Assembly: GCA_919902505.1 (NCBI GenBank)
Contig: CAKKRE010000009.1
Span: 1-64,000 of the forward strand
DNA from: Nitrospiraceae bacterium
GTDB lineage: Bacteria > Nitrospirota > Nitrospiria > Nitrospirales > Nitrospiraceae
Direction of reading: 5' to 3'
Length of the DNA stretch: 64,000 bases
Positions within the stretch are counted from its first letter, which is position 1. Every line of letters begins with the position of its first letter. Below the pieces are notes generated by a model. The model ran no database searches, had not been told where the DNA came from, and worked only from the letters and a program-made list of their open reading frames with translations. The translations under genes were made by a program, and so were the position numbers. This document shows, one piece after another, positions 7,522 to 16,035 of the stretch.

Positions 7522-9204
7522 ATGGCGACGAACGATAAGCAAGTAATTTTTTCACTGGTCGGTGTCGGCAAGGTCTATCCGCCGAAGAAGCAGGTCCTGC
7601 GCGATATCTATCTGGGCTTTTACTACGGCGCCAAGATCGGCGTGCTGGGCTTGAACGGATCCGGAAAAAGCTCATTACTCAAAATCATTGCCGGGACCGA
7701 TCCCAACTACGTCGGCGAGATCACTCGCTCGAAAGGCTACAGCGTCGGACTGCTCGAACAGGAGCCGCAGCTCGACTCCAACAAGACCGTCAAAGAAGTC
7801 GTCGAGGAGGGGAAGAAAGAGCTGGTGGCGCTGCTGCACGAGTATGAAGCGGTCAGCAACAGCATGGGCGAGGCTGGCCCCGATGAGATGGAAAAGCTTA
7901 TCGACAAGCAGGCGCAGCTGCAGGAAAAAATCGAAGCCGCCAACGGCTGGGAACTGGAGAGCGAACTCGAAATCGCCATGGATGCGCTGCGTTGCCCGCC
8001 TGCCGATCAGAAGATCAGCGTGCTCTCCGGCGGTGAGAAACGCCGCGTGGCCCTCTGCCGCCTCATGATCCAGGAGCCGGATATCCTGCTGCTCGACGAG
8101 CCGACCAATCACCTCGATGCGGAATCCGTGCAATGGCTGGAGCAGCACCTGCAACAGTACAAGGGCACGGTCATCGCGGTGACGCACGACCGGTACTTTC
8201 TGGACAACGTGGCGGGCTGGATTCTGGAACTCGACCGCGGCTCCGGCATTCCTTTCCAAGGCAACTACACGGCATGGCTCGAACAGAAACAGGACCGGTT
8301 GGAGAAAGAGGAGAAAGCCGAATCCAAGCGCAAGAAAACGCTCGAACATGAGTTGGAATGGATTCGCATGTCGCCGAAGGCCCGGCAGTCGAAGGGCAAG
8401 GCGCGTCTCAATCGGTATGAGGAATTGGTCAACCAAAAGCAGGACCAGCTGGCCGCCGATCTGGAAATCTATATTCCGCCGGGACCGCGGCTCGGGGATC
8501 TGGTGGTCGAGGCCAAGGGCATCAGCAAGGCCTTCGGCGACAACGTGCTGTATGAAAATGTCGAGTTCAGCCTGCCGAAGGGCGGCATTGTGGGCGTCGT
8601 CGGTCCCAACGGCGCGGGCAAGACCACCATGTTCCGCATGATCATCGGCAAGGAGAAACCGGATACCGGCACCATCCGCATCGGCGAAACGGTCAAGCTT
8701 GGCTATGTGGATCAGGATCGCTCGCTCGATCCCAATAAGACGGTGTACGAAATCATTTCCGAAGGACAAGACACGATCATGCTGGGCAAGGCCGAAGTGA
8801 ACGCCCGCGGTTACTGCGCCCGCTTCAATTTCGCCGGCACCGATCAGCAGAAGAAGGTGAAGGACCTCTCAGGCGGTGAGCGGAACCGGGTGCACCTGGC
8901 GCGCATGCTGAAAGAAGGCGCCAACCTCATCATCCTCGACGAACCGACCAACGACTTGGATGTGAACACGTTGCGCGCGTTGGAAGAGGGGTTGGAGGGA
9001 TTTGCCGGCTGCGCGGTCATCAGCAGTCACGACCGCTGGTTCTTAGACCGTGTCGCCACCCACATTATGGCGTTCGAAGGCGACAGCAAAGTGGTCTGGT
9101 ACGAAGGCAACTACAGCGAATACGAAGCCGATCGCAAGAAGCGGCTCGGCAAGGAAGCCGACCAGCCACATCGCATACGCTATCGCAAACTGACCAGGAA
9201 TTAG
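7522..9204 (+). CDS. ettA: Energy-dependent translational throttle protein EttA (ABC-F)
   Basis: A 560-residue twin-ATPase ABC-F protein with no membrane segments. It binds the ribosomal E site and gates entry into elongation according to ATP/ADP. ABC1 has Walker [10 protein letters not shown] near residue 45, signature LSGGEKRR near 167 and Walker [12 protein letters not shown] near 190. The charged linker (P-site tRNA interaction motif) lies at about residues 245-310. ABC2 has GPNGAGKTT near 365, LSGGERNR near 449 and [10 protein letters not shown] near 473. The length matches E. coli EttA. A good AGGGGAGCGC precedes the ATG. The TAG stop is directly abutted by repeat R2. Confidence 0.95.
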   Translation: MATNDKQVIFSLVGVGKVYPPKKQVLRDIYLGFYYGAKIGVLGLNGSGKSSLLKIIAGTDPNYVGEITRSKGYSVGLLEQEPQLDSNKTVKEVVEEGKKELVALLHEYEAVSNSMGEAGPDEMEKLIDKQAQLQEKIEAANGWELESELEIAMDALRCPPADQKISVLSGGEKRRVALCRLMIQEPDILLLDEPTNHLDAESVQWLEQHLQQYKGTVIAVTHDRYFLDNVAGWILELDRGSGIPFQGNYTAWLEQKQDRLEKEEKAESKRKKTLEHELEWIRMSPKARQSKGKARLNRYEELVNQKQDQLAADLEIYIPPGPRLGDLVVEAKGISKAFGDNVLYENVEFSLPKGGIVGVVGPNGAGKTTMFRMIIGKEKPDTGTIRIGETVKLGYVDQDRSLDPNKTVYEIISEGQDTIMLGKAEVNARGYCARFNFAGTDQQKKVKDLSGGERNRVHLARMLKEGANLIILDEPTNDLDVNTLRALEEGLEGFAGCAVISSHDRWFLDRVATHIMAFEGDSKVVWYEGNYSEYEADRKKRLGKEADQPHRIRYRKLTRN

Positions 9205-9330
9205 CAGGCTGTTGAAAAAGGGCTGCCGGCGGCGTTCTCGCGGCGCGAAGAGGCTCCACGTACCGCAGAGGGTACGCATCGCCTCTCCGCTGGCTGCGGC
9301 CTTGCCGGACAGCCTTTTTGAACAGCCTGC
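9204..9330. repeat. Dispersed palindromic repeat, copy R2 (complete)
   Basis: The left arm GCAGGCTGTTGAAAAAGG (9204-9221) and right arm CCTTTTTGAACAGCCTGC (9313-9330) are reverse complements at 17 of 18 positions. Inside is a second dyad around GAGGC...GTACC / GGTAC...GCCTC. The first base is the last base of the ettA stop codon. A-rich and T-rich runs flank the GC-rich stem on both strands, so it could act as a bidirectional terminator. Confidence 0.8.
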
Positions 9331-9479
9331 GACGGCCACTGCGCGAGTCTATGAGTCTTTGAGAGTCACATGGCTGCTGTATGCTCGTACGGCGTCAGCA
9401 TCCTGTTAGCGTCCGCCCCAAAGCCAGGATTTCTTACTAGAGGCACATCCATTTTCCGCATTCGGCCGTAGATTCATCC

Positions 9480-10736
9480 ATGAGCATGTTACGGGGACGT
9501 ACTCTAAGCCGCTGGTTGGCGGTGCTTGCCCTGGCCTCCGCCTCCTGCACGGCCATTGATCCTCCCCCGGCATCGCCTCCCGAATTTCGCCCCCTTCACA
9601 CGAGAGCCACGCTGCACTTGGGAGAGAAGGAACTGGCGGATGGCCGGTTCGTCGGGCTGGCCTTCTCCGGGGGAGGGAGCCGTGCAGCCGTGTTCGGCGC
9701 GGCGGTGATGAAGGAATTGGACCGCCTGGGCTTGCTGCAGCAGGTCGATGTGTTGTCCGCGGTGTCGGGAGGTGGGTTGCCCGCGGCGTCCTATGCGCTG
9801 GAGGGCTACCGCGACTTCAGTTTTCAAAACGGTTTCGTGGAGCAGATCGGGCGTGATTTTCAGGGGGCCATCCTGGGCCCCTGGTATGCCATGCCTCAGA
9901 ACGCAATCCGGTATGCGTTGACCGACCGGATTCCAGCCGAACAGATCATTCAGGTGTTGGACGACCGCCTCTTTCGCGGCGCAACCTTTGGGGATCTCAA
10001 TCCGTCACGACCGATTCTCCTCTTGAACGCCACCGATGCCCTCACCGGGGATCCGCTGATTATTTCCAGTGAACGGTTTGCTGCGCTGGGCCAGCCCCTC
10101 GCTCCCTTCAGCATCGCGCGCGCGGTGTATATGTCCGCGGCTTATCCCGGCGTGCTGGAGCCGCTGGCGATTCCTTATGGCATGGCAAACGGCACGCCAT
10201 CCGGACAGCCCCCGCTGCTGGCCTACGACGGCGGGGCGGCGGACAATCTCGGTATCCGGACGCTGATGCAGGTGGTGAACGACGCGCTGTCTGAGCAATC
10301 GATGGCCGATCGGTTTCCCCGCGGGTGTCTGGTCGTGTCGATCGATGCGACAGGCCGTCAGCTCAATGAGCAGCGTAAACCGCTCTCCGCAGCGGCGGCG
10401 CTGCTCAGAGGCCATCGGCGCAATGTGTTGGAGCTGGCCGGAATTCCTGTGTCACAACAGGATGCGTCCATGTTCGGCACCTTTCGGGTAGGGCTGAACG
10501 GAAACGGAGGAACCTGCCTGTTCTGGCACATTGCACTACGCCAGTTGCCGGCCAGCGATCCGTTAGGAGATCGCGCGACCTACATTAAGACCAATCTCGG
10601 GTTGTCGGCGGAAGACCAGTCGGCCCTTGTGACGGCAGCGGCCCGGCTTGTGGCGAAGGGCCGCGAAGAGATGCCTCAAGCGGACGGCTGGGCCGACTTC
10701 ACGAGCGCCCGGCCCGCCCTTCTCACGCAGCCATGA
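9480..10736 (+). CDS. Patatin-like phospholipase, lipoprotein
   Basis: 418 residues. The signal peptide ends in a lipobox-like LASASC, so Cys about 23 would be lipidated. The patatin core has the oxyanion loop SGGGSRAA near residue 66, nucleophile Ser in SAVSGGGLP near residue 96 (GxSGG variant) and Asp in AYDGGAADN near residue 250 (DGG motif). This Ser-Asp dyad defines patatin-family acyl hydrolases. It heads a three-gene operon whose junctions are both ATGA overlaps (10733, 11404). A role in envelope lipid turnover is inferred. Confidence 0.87.
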   Translation: MSMLRGRTLSRWLAVLALASASCTAIDPPPASPPEFRPLHTRATLHLGEKELADGRFVGLAFSGGGSRAAVFGAAVMKELDRLGLLQQVDVLSAVSGGGLPAASYALEGYRDFSFQNGFVEQIGRDFQGAILGPWYAMPQNAIRYALTDRIPAEQIIQVLDDRLFRGATFGDLNPSRPILLLNATDALTGDPLIISSERFAALGQPLAPFSIARAVYMSAAYPGVLEPLAIPYGMANGTPSGQPPLLAYDGGAADNLGIRTLMQVVNDALSEQSMADRFPRGCLVVSIDATGRQLNEQRKPLSAAAALLRGHRRNVLELAGIPVSQQDASMFGTFRVGLNGNGGTCLFWHIALRQLPASDPLGDRATYIKTNLGLSAEDQSALVTAAARLVAKGREEMPQADGWADFTSARPALLTQP

Positions 10737-11407
10737 CGACGTCCGTCCCAACTCGTCGAGTGTTTGTGACCGGCGCAACCGGCTATCTCGGCGTGCGGCT
10801 CATTCCACGGTTGCTCGCGCGCGGGCATCATGTCACTGCGTTGGCCCGTGCCGCCTCTGTCGGGGCTGTTCCGTCCGGGTGTAAGGTCGTCGTCGGCAAT
10901 CCGCTGGAGAGCGGCACATTCGTTGAGCAAGTGCGGGGCGCCGATACGCTTGTGCAACTCGTCGGTGTGCCGAAACCCGCGCCCTGGAAAGGCCCGGAGT
11001 TCCGCGCCATCGATGGACCTTCGGCCATGGCGGCGATCCGTGCCGCACGTGAGGCCGGCGTGCGACAGATGGTCTATGTCAGCGTGGCGCATCCGGCTCC
11101 TGTCATGCGGGACTACATTGCTGTGCGCAGCGAGTGCGAAGCGGCGATTGCGGCAGCGGGGTTGGTCGCGACGATCCTCAGGCCCTGGTATATTCTCGGC
11201 CCCGGTCATTGGTGGCCATTGGCGCTGCAACCGGTCTATCGGCTGATGGAGCAGTTCCCGGGAACGAGAGCCGCCGCTCTGAGGCTTGGTTTGGTCACCA
11301 TTGAGGAGATGCTCGTGACGATGCTGTGGGCGATTGAACAGCTACCGTCCGATAGTCGGGTGATTGAAGTGCCGGAGATCCGTCGCCTCGGCCGGAGTCA
11401 CGCATGA
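10733..11407 (+). CDS. NAD(P)-binding SDR-like epimerase/reductase
   Basis: 224 residues with a Rossmann fold of the atypical SDR group. The dinucleotide motif GATGYLGVRL lies near residue 13, and ALARAASVG follows. It resembles the NmrA-like/YbjT nucleoside-diphosphate-sugar epimerase group. The classical YxxxK is not clearly present. Translation is coupled to the patatin gene by an ATGA overlap and to the next SDR gene the same way. The substrate is unknown. Confidence 0.82.
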   Translation: MTTSVPTRRVFVTGATGYLGVRLIPRLLARGHHVTALARAASVGAVPSGCKVVVGNPLESGTFVEQVRGADTLVQLVGVPKPAPWKGPEFRAIDGPSAMAAIRAAREAGVRQMVYVSVAHPAPVMRDYIAVRSECEAAIAAAGLVATILRPWYILGPGHWWPLALQPVYRLMEQFPGTRAAALRLGLVTIEEMLVTMLWAIEQLPSDSRVIEVPEIRRLGRSHA

Positions 11408-12279
11408 AACCGACCGTCTTGATTACGGGTGCCGGCGGGCTGATCGGCGGGTACCTCGTCAGCACTGCTGCTCGGTGGGCCCCGCAGTGGAATGTGCGCG
11501 GAGTCACCAGGGCCGAGGCAGATTTGACCGACCTAATGCAGGTGCAGGAACTCTGGGACCGATCGAGACCGGCTCTGGTGATCCACTGTGCGGCCCTGAG
11601 CCGAACCGGCGCCTGCGAGCAGGACCCGGCGCGGGCCAGGCGAATCAATGTCGATGCGACTCGCGCTCTGGCTGCCGCCGCCCGGGACATCCCCTTTATC
11701 TTTCTGTCTACCGATCAGGTGTTTGACGGCGCGAAGGGACAGTATGTCGAAACGGATGCCGTGCATCCCCTGAATGTGTATGGACAGACGAAGGCAGAAG
11801 CGGAGCAGGTGGTGCTCGAGAATCCGGCCCATTCGATCGTTCGTATCGCCCTCACGGCCGGTACGTCGTCGACCCGTGATCGGAGTTTCGTTGAAGACAT
11901 GTTACGGACTGCGGCCAAGGGGACGAAGTTGACGCTCTTCACGGACGAGTTCCGCTGCCCCATTCCAGCCGGACCATTGGTACGCGCCCTGTGGGAGTTC
12001 GCCGCGCAGCCGCGGGCGGGCCTTTATCACCTGGGTGGGAGCGAGCGCTTGTCTCGATGGGAAATCGGCGAGTTGCTGGCGAAGCGTTATCCGGAGCTCC
12101 GGCTCTGGATTCAGCCCGGGTCAGTCGCCGACTATCACGGCCCGCCTCGTCCTCCGGATCTCTCGATGCGAAGCGACAAGCTGCAGGCGCTGCTGTCCTT
12201 CCGCCTGCCAGGTTTTCGTCAATGGCTCACCAATGGTTCGTCGGAGGGCGACGATCCTTGGAACCACAGCTCCCGGTGA
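11404..12279 (+). CDS. RmlD-like SDR (sugar nucleotide-binding protein)
   Basis: 291 residues. GAGGLIGGYL near residue 9 binds NAD(P). STDQVFDGAKG near residue 101 and the YGQTKAEAE segment (active Tyr/Lys, near residue 127) match the dTDP-4-dehydrorhamnose reductase superfamily. No other rhamnose genes are nearby, so a true RmlD role is doubtful; MAT2B-like or other reductases share these motifs. It is the last gene of the patatin/SDR operon. A cytochrome c gene converges from the right, 9 bp away. Confidence 0.84.
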   Translation: MKPTVLITGAGGLIGGYLVSTAARWAPQWNVRGVTRAEADLTDLMQVQELWDRSRPALVIHCAALSRTGACEQDPARARRINVDATRALAAAARDIPFIFLSTDQVFDGAKGQYVETDAVHPLNVYGQTKAEAEQVVLENPAHSIVRIALTAGTSSTRDRSFVEDMLRTAAKGTKLTLFTDEFRCPIPAGPLVRALWEFAAQPRAGLYHLGGSERLSRWEIGELLAKRYPELRLWIQPGSVADYHGPPRPPDLSMRSDKLQALLSFRLPGFRQWLTNGSSEGDDPWNHSSR

Positions 12280-12287
12280 CCGGTAGG

Positions 12288-12644
12288 TTAGTGAGGCAAG
12301 GTGCGGATGTAGGCCAGCACATTCCGAATGTCGCGTTCGGAGAGCAGGCCTTTCCAGGACGGCATGTTCGGTTTGCCTTCGTGGATGGTTGCCAGCAGGG
12401 CACTGTCGGATTTTTTTCTGGTCGCCGGTGCCGTGAGATTCGCTGGATCGGGCCCAAGTAGTTTGTATCCATCTCCTTTGCCTTGGACTCCGTGACATCC
12501 GGCGCAGTGTTTGATGAAGAGTGTCTTGCCCTTTGCAGGGTGAGCAGCTTTCGGCGAAGCATTGTCACCGGCCTCAGATGGGGCCGGTACCGCAACTGCA
12601 ATGGCCATCGCGACGATCAGCGCTTTGACGAAACACACGTTCAT
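12288..12644 (-). CDS. Periplasmic c-type cytochrome (class I, monoheme)
   Basis: 118 residues. The signal peptide ends around residue 25 (PAPSEA). Heme attachment is CAGCH (Cys47, Cys50, His51). A distal Met is likely in KPNMPSW near residue 95. The ending LLSERDIRNVLAYIRTL is the typical C-terminal helix of small cytochromes c that carry electrons in the periplasm. It is transcribed alone, divergent from the DUF1295 gene. The partner is unknown; such proteins are common in nitrite oxidisers. Confidence 0.9.
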   Translation of the reverse strand: MNVCFVKALIVAMAIAVAVPAPSEAGDNASPKAAHPAKGKTLFIKHCAGCHGVQGKGDGYKLLGPDPANLTAPATRKKSDSALLATIHEGKPNMPSWKGLLSERDIRNVLAYIRTLPH

Positions 12645-12828
12645 GACGGTCCCTCCGGTGTGATGTGACGGCGCTCGCCCAGTGCTGATGGTGAATCATA
12701 CCTGCCTCTGAATCCGAATGCCATGCTACCCCGGCGGCCCTGTCTTGATGGAAGCCGTCATAGTACAATTGCTTGATTCTGTGCGGTGAATCCGGTTCGT
12801 GTGCAGTTCATGTCCGGTAGCTGATCGC

Positions 12829-13647
12829 ATGACGGCGAGAGATCCCCTGTCCCTCCTCATCACCGCCTGGGCTGCTTCCGCAGCCTTGATGGTCCTGCTG
12901 TGGTTGGTCGAACGTCGCATGCGTAACCTTTCCATCGCCGATGTGGGCTGGTGTTACGGGCTGGCGTTGGTGGTGTGGTGGTACGCCGGCTCCGGTGCGG
13001 GAGAACCGGTCAGGCGATTGCTGGTGGCTTCGATGATCTTCCTCTATGCTGTCCGTCTCGGCACACATGTCCTCATCGACCGGGTGTGGCACAAGCAGGA
13101 GGATGGGCGATACCGCGCGCTACGCCGCCGATGGGGCGCACACGAGTCCTCGCGCATGTTCTGGTATTTCCAGCTCCAGGCCGCCGCCATTGCGTTTTTT
13201 TCTCTCCCGCCGCTCGTGGTCATGCAGAACCCCCATCCGCCGTTTCACTTTTGGGACCTGATTGGATTTCTCTGGTGGGCTGTAGCAGTCACGGGTGAGG
13301 CCGTGGCCGATTGGCAGTTGGCTGCGTTTCGCCGCAAGCCGTGGAATACAGATCGTGTGTGCCGGTTCGGTCTGTGGCGCTATTCACGCCATCCCAACTA
13401 CTTTTTTGAATGGTTGCACTGGTGGAGTTATGTGTGGATGGCGCTGGCGATTCCTACGGGAGGGTGGGGCCTGACGCTGATCGGCCCGATGGCCATGGGT
13501 GTAGCGCTGCTGAAGGTCACCGGCATTCCCTGGACGGAAGCGCAGACCATGACGAGCCGTGGGGAGGAATATGCGGAGTATCGGCGAACCACGAACGCCT
13601 TCTTTCCCTGGTTTCCGCGCCGGGGAAGCGTAAAACGTGAAACGTGA
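12829..13647 (+). CDS. DUF1295 membrane protein (steroid 5-alpha-reductase-like)
   Basis: About 272 residues from ATG 12829; GTG 12799 is an alternative. Five or six membrane segments are visible. The C-terminal part has GLWRYSRHPNYFFEWLHW, the signature of the DUF1295/ICMT-like reductase and methyltransferase fold, and then GEEYAEYRRTTNAFFPWFP. The last residues (SVKRET) and the TGA stop are encoded by repeat R3, so the native C-terminus seems to have been replaced. The reaction is unknown. Confidence 0.85.
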   Translation: MTARDPLSLLITAWAASAALMVLLWLVERRMRNLSIADVGWCYGLALVVWWYAGSGAGEPVRRLLVASMIFLYAVRLGTHVLIDRVWHKQEDGRYRALRRRWGAHESSRMFWYFQLQAAAIAFFSLPPLVVMQNPHPPFHFWDLIGFLWWAVAVTGEAVADWQLAAFRRKPWNTDRVCRFGLWRYSRHPNYFFEWLHWWSYVWMALAIPTGGWGLTLIGPMAMGVALLKVTGIPWTEAQTMTSRGEEYAEYRRTTNAFFPWFPRRGSVKRET

Positions 13648-13781
13648 AAGGTACCTCGCGGGGACTCAGAGCATATGGCTGATGGCCCTCTCTTCGGACC
13701 ATACGCTCCTCTATCCGGATGAGAGACGAACCACACTTCACGAACGACGGACCAAGGTGACGACCTTTCTACGCATCCCGC
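13627..13781. repeat. Dispersed repeat, copy R3
   Basis: It shares GTGAAACGTGAA, TACCTCGCGGGGACT, the ATGGCTGAT...CCATACGCT block, GAGAGACGAACCACACTTC and ACGAACGACGG with copy R5. It ends with CGACCTTTCTACGCATCCCGC, a diverged right arm like that of R1. Its first 21 bp lie inside the DUF1295 coding region. No protein is encoded. Confidence 0.72.
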
Positions 13782-13811
13782 GGCGATTCCAGGAGAGATA
13801 TATAACGGGGG

Positions 13812-14036
13812 CTAAGGTGTGGCGGCCAGTTCAGACAGTCGCGCACGCGCCGTTTTGGCGGCGGGGCTGTCTGGGTAGTGACGGAGGATCTCTTCGTAGA
13901 GTTCTTTAGCGTGCGCTCGATTGGTCTGGCGCTCTTCGAACTGGGCCGTCTCAAGCAGCTGCGCAGCCTGGTCGGGACCACAGGCGGACAGGACCAGGAG
14001 GAGACTCGGGATGATCCAGGCAGCAACTCTGTTCAT
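13812..14036 (-). CDS. Small TPR-like lipoprotein
   Basis: 74 residues. The signal peptide has lipobox LLVLSAC (Cys 19). The mature part holds one TPR-like helical pair (AQLLETAQFEERQ, then AKELYEEILRHYPDSPAA), as in outer-membrane assembly lipoproteins of the BamD type but far shorter. The start context is weak. It is probably an envelope accessory protein. The function is unknown. Confidence 0.72.
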   Translation of the reverse strand: MNRVAAWIIPSLLLVLSACGPDQAAQLLETAQFEERQTNRAHAKELYEEILRHYPDSPAAKTARARLSELAATP

Positions 14037-14144
14037 GCGGCGGTCCTTTCGGCTGACATGTCGCGCAACGTCGTGACGGGATGAGGCATCTGTGTAGTCT
14101 CGCTCAAGACATCAGCGGGTGCAAGAAGGCAGTCCGGTGTCATA

Positions 14145-14456
14145 TTACGCGCGGCCTTCCTCGCGGATGCCGAATCGCGGGGAGGTAATGGCTTCGCTGC
14201 GGCAGCGCGGGCAACGGCTGGGACGGGTGAGTCTGGTTCGCTCGCGGAAGACGTACGTGCAATCCTGGCATTCCGACGGTTCGAGCAGGAATGTCCGCGC
14301 GGGATCGCGCGACAGGGTTTTCACGATGTGCGTCAAATGGTCCTCCACCTGGCGTTCCGGCATGCCAAGGAGCTGGGCTAATTGATGGGAAGAGAGCAAT
14401 GTGCCGGTCAGCAGCTCGATGATTCGCCGTCGCGGTGTCTGTTCGGGGGAGAACAT
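14145..14456 (-). CDS. HTH/zinc-ribbon transcriptional regulator-like protein
   Basis: 103 residues. A helix-turn-helix-like N-terminus (residues 8-50: RRRIIELLTGTLLSSHQLAQ, then QVEDHLTHIVKTL) is followed by a zinc ribbon with Cys63-x2-Cys66 and Cys82-x2-Cys85. This layout matches COG3357-type predicted regulators. No Shine-Dalgarno sequence precedes the ATG; a -10-like TATGAT ends 9 nt before it, so the mRNA may be leaderless. It is divergent from tldD. Confidence 0.78.
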   Translation of the reverse strand: MFSPEQTPRRRIIELLTGTLLSSHQLAQLLGMPERQVEDHLTHIVKTLSRDPARTFLLEPSECQDCTYVFRERTRLTRPSRCPRCRSEAITSPRFGIREEGRA

Positions 14457-14465
14457 ACGGCGAGC

Positions 14466-14494
14466 ATCATAGGTGAACGGCCTGTCGATGAAAA
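14466..14494 (-). promoter_or_regulatory. Promoter for a possibly leaderless regulator mRNA
   Basis: On the minus strand TTTTCA (plus coordinates 14489-14494), a 17-nt spacer, then TATGAT (14466-14471), with only 9 nt to the ATG at 14456. Transcription would start at or next to the start codon. Confidence 0.45.
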
Positions 14495-14518
14495 GGCAGG
14501 AATCGGCCCCCGCGATCT

Positions 14519-14527
14519 TGTTATACT
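14519..14527 (+). promoter_or_regulatory. Extended -10 promoter of the tldD operon
   Basis: TG-T-TATACT (14519-14527) is a strong extended -10 element 44 bp before the tldD start. No good -35 is seen, as expected for this class. Confidence 0.5.
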
Positions 14528-14571
14528 ACGCAAGACTTCCTGGGCCTCCTTCCGCAACGAGAGATGCTGCT

Positions 14572-16035
14572 ATGAGTGGACCGCTGTGGGACGAGTTGGC
14601 CGAACTGGCGCTGTCTCGTGTGCGCGCGGCCGGGGTCGAGTATGCGGATATTCGTCTGCTCGATACGACGACCCGGACGATCAGCGGTGAAGACCGGCGC
14701 ATCGCCCACATCCGCGAGAGCACCGATCGCGGGTTCGGCATTCGGGTGCTGCATCGCGGCGCCTGGGGATTTGCGGCCAGCTCCGTCATGTCCCTCGAAG
14801 AAATTCCACGTGTGGCGGCCCTCGCCGTAGAAATTGCCAAAGGATCGGCCTCGCTCGCCATCACGAAGGTACATCTGGCGCCTGAGCCCGTGCATCGCGA
14901 TCGTATCGTCACTCCCTGTCGGCTGGATCCCTTCGCGGTTCCCCTGGAAGAACAAACGTCGTTGCTGCTGAGCACGATGGATGTCATTCAGCGACACCAG
15001 GGCGTCGTCAGAAGCCACGCCAGTTTCTGGGCCCAACGTGACCGCAAACTCTTTGTCTCCACCGAAGGCTCCCATCTTGAGTTCACCTTGCTGGCGGTGC
15101 AGGGCGAGTGCAGTGCCACAGCGGTTCAGGATGGACGTTTTGCCACGCGTTCGTTCAACAGCCCGCATTTACGCACGGGGTATGAGTTGATCCGCGACAT
15201 CGACTTTGCCCGCGAAGGCGCGCGCATCGCCGAGCAGGCTGTGGAGAAGGTGCGGGCGCCGGTGATCGAGGCCGGGCGATACGATCTGGTGCTCGATCCG
15301 GAGCATCTGTCGTTGACGATGCACGAGTCTTGTGGGCATCCGAGTGAATTGGATCGCGCGCTCGGTTACGAGGCGAATTATGCCGGTACGAGTTTTCTGA
15401 CACCGGATAAACGCGGCACCTACCGGTATGGCTCGTCTCAGGTGAATCTGGTGGCCGACAACACCGAGCCGCAGACGCTGGCGGCAACGGGATACGACGA
15501 CGATGGAGTGAGTTGCCAGAAGTGGGACATCGTGCGGGAGGGACTCTTCGTCGGATACTGCACGAACCGCGAGGTGGCGCCGCGTATCAACGAGGACCGT
15601 TCTCGTGGCTCCAATCGGGCCGATAGTTGGGGGAGCGTGCCGATGGTGCGTATCGCGAACATCGGGCTGGAGCCGGGCACCGCCACTCTCGATGAACTGC
15701 TGGCCGATGTGAAGCGGGGCATCTACATCGAAGGTCACGGCTCCTATAGTATCGATCAGCGACGGTACAATTTTCAGTTCGGGGGCGATGCATTCTGGCT
15801 CGTAGAGAACGGCCGACGGACGCACATGGTGCGGGATGTGATCTATCACGGCATTACCCCGGAGTTTTGGGGGCGGTGCGACGGTGTTGCCGATCGCAGC
15901 CATCGCCGCCGGTATGGATTCATTACCTGCGGCAAAGGCCAGCCGGGCCAAGCAGGCTGGATGACCCATGCCGCCTCCCATGCCCGGTTCAGGCGTGTGG
16001 ACGTCATTGCCGGAGAAGCGAAGGCCAACGAATGA
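14572..16035 (+). CDS. tldD: TldD metalloprotease subunit
   Basis: 487 residues from ATG 14572; the frame is open to 14473, but a promoter-like -10 lies in that stretch. TldD pairs with TldE to form a zinc protease that trims unfolded peptides, matures RiPPs such as microcin B17 and degrades CcdA. The HExxxH-type zinc motif HESCGH is in MHESCGHPSELDRALG near residue 250. The length is typical (about 480). It shares an ATGA overlap with the partner gene, as expected for a stoichiometric heterodimer. No RiPP precursor or CcdA gene was seen nearby. Confidence 0.92.
   Translation: MSGPLWDELAELALSRVRAAGVEYADIRLLDTTTRTISGEDRRIAHIRESTDRGFGIRVLHRGAWGFAASSVMSLEEIPRVAALAVEIAKGSASLAITKVHLAPEPVHRDRIVTPCRLDPFAVPLEEQTSLLLSTMDVIQRHQGVVRSHASFWAQRDRKLFVSTEGSHLEFTLLAVQGECSATAVQDGRFATRSFNSPHLRTGYELIRDIDFAREGARIAEQAVEKVRAPVIEAGRYDLVLDPEHLSLTMHESCGHPSELDRALGYEANYAGTSFLTPDKRGTYRYGSSQVNLVADNTEPQTLAATGYDDDGVSCQKWDIVREGLFVGYCTNREVAPRINEDRSRGSNRADSWGSVPMVRIANIGLEPGTATLDELLADVKRGIYIEGHGSYSIDQRRYNFQFGGDAFWLVENGRRTHMVRDVIYHGITPEFWGRCDGVADRSHRRRYGFITCGKGQPGQAGWMTHAASHARFRRVDVIAGEAKANE

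Noticed and set aside
7675-8769. 364-codon minus-strand open frame inside ettA
   Set aside because: ABC-F motifs on the plus strand account for the sequence. The antisense frame looks like low-complexity shadow.
11404-12279. Assignment as RmlD of dTDP-rhamnose synthesis
   Set aside because: The fold matches, but no rmlA, rmlB or rmlC is linked and the gene sits in a patatin/SDR operon; kept as RmlD-like only.
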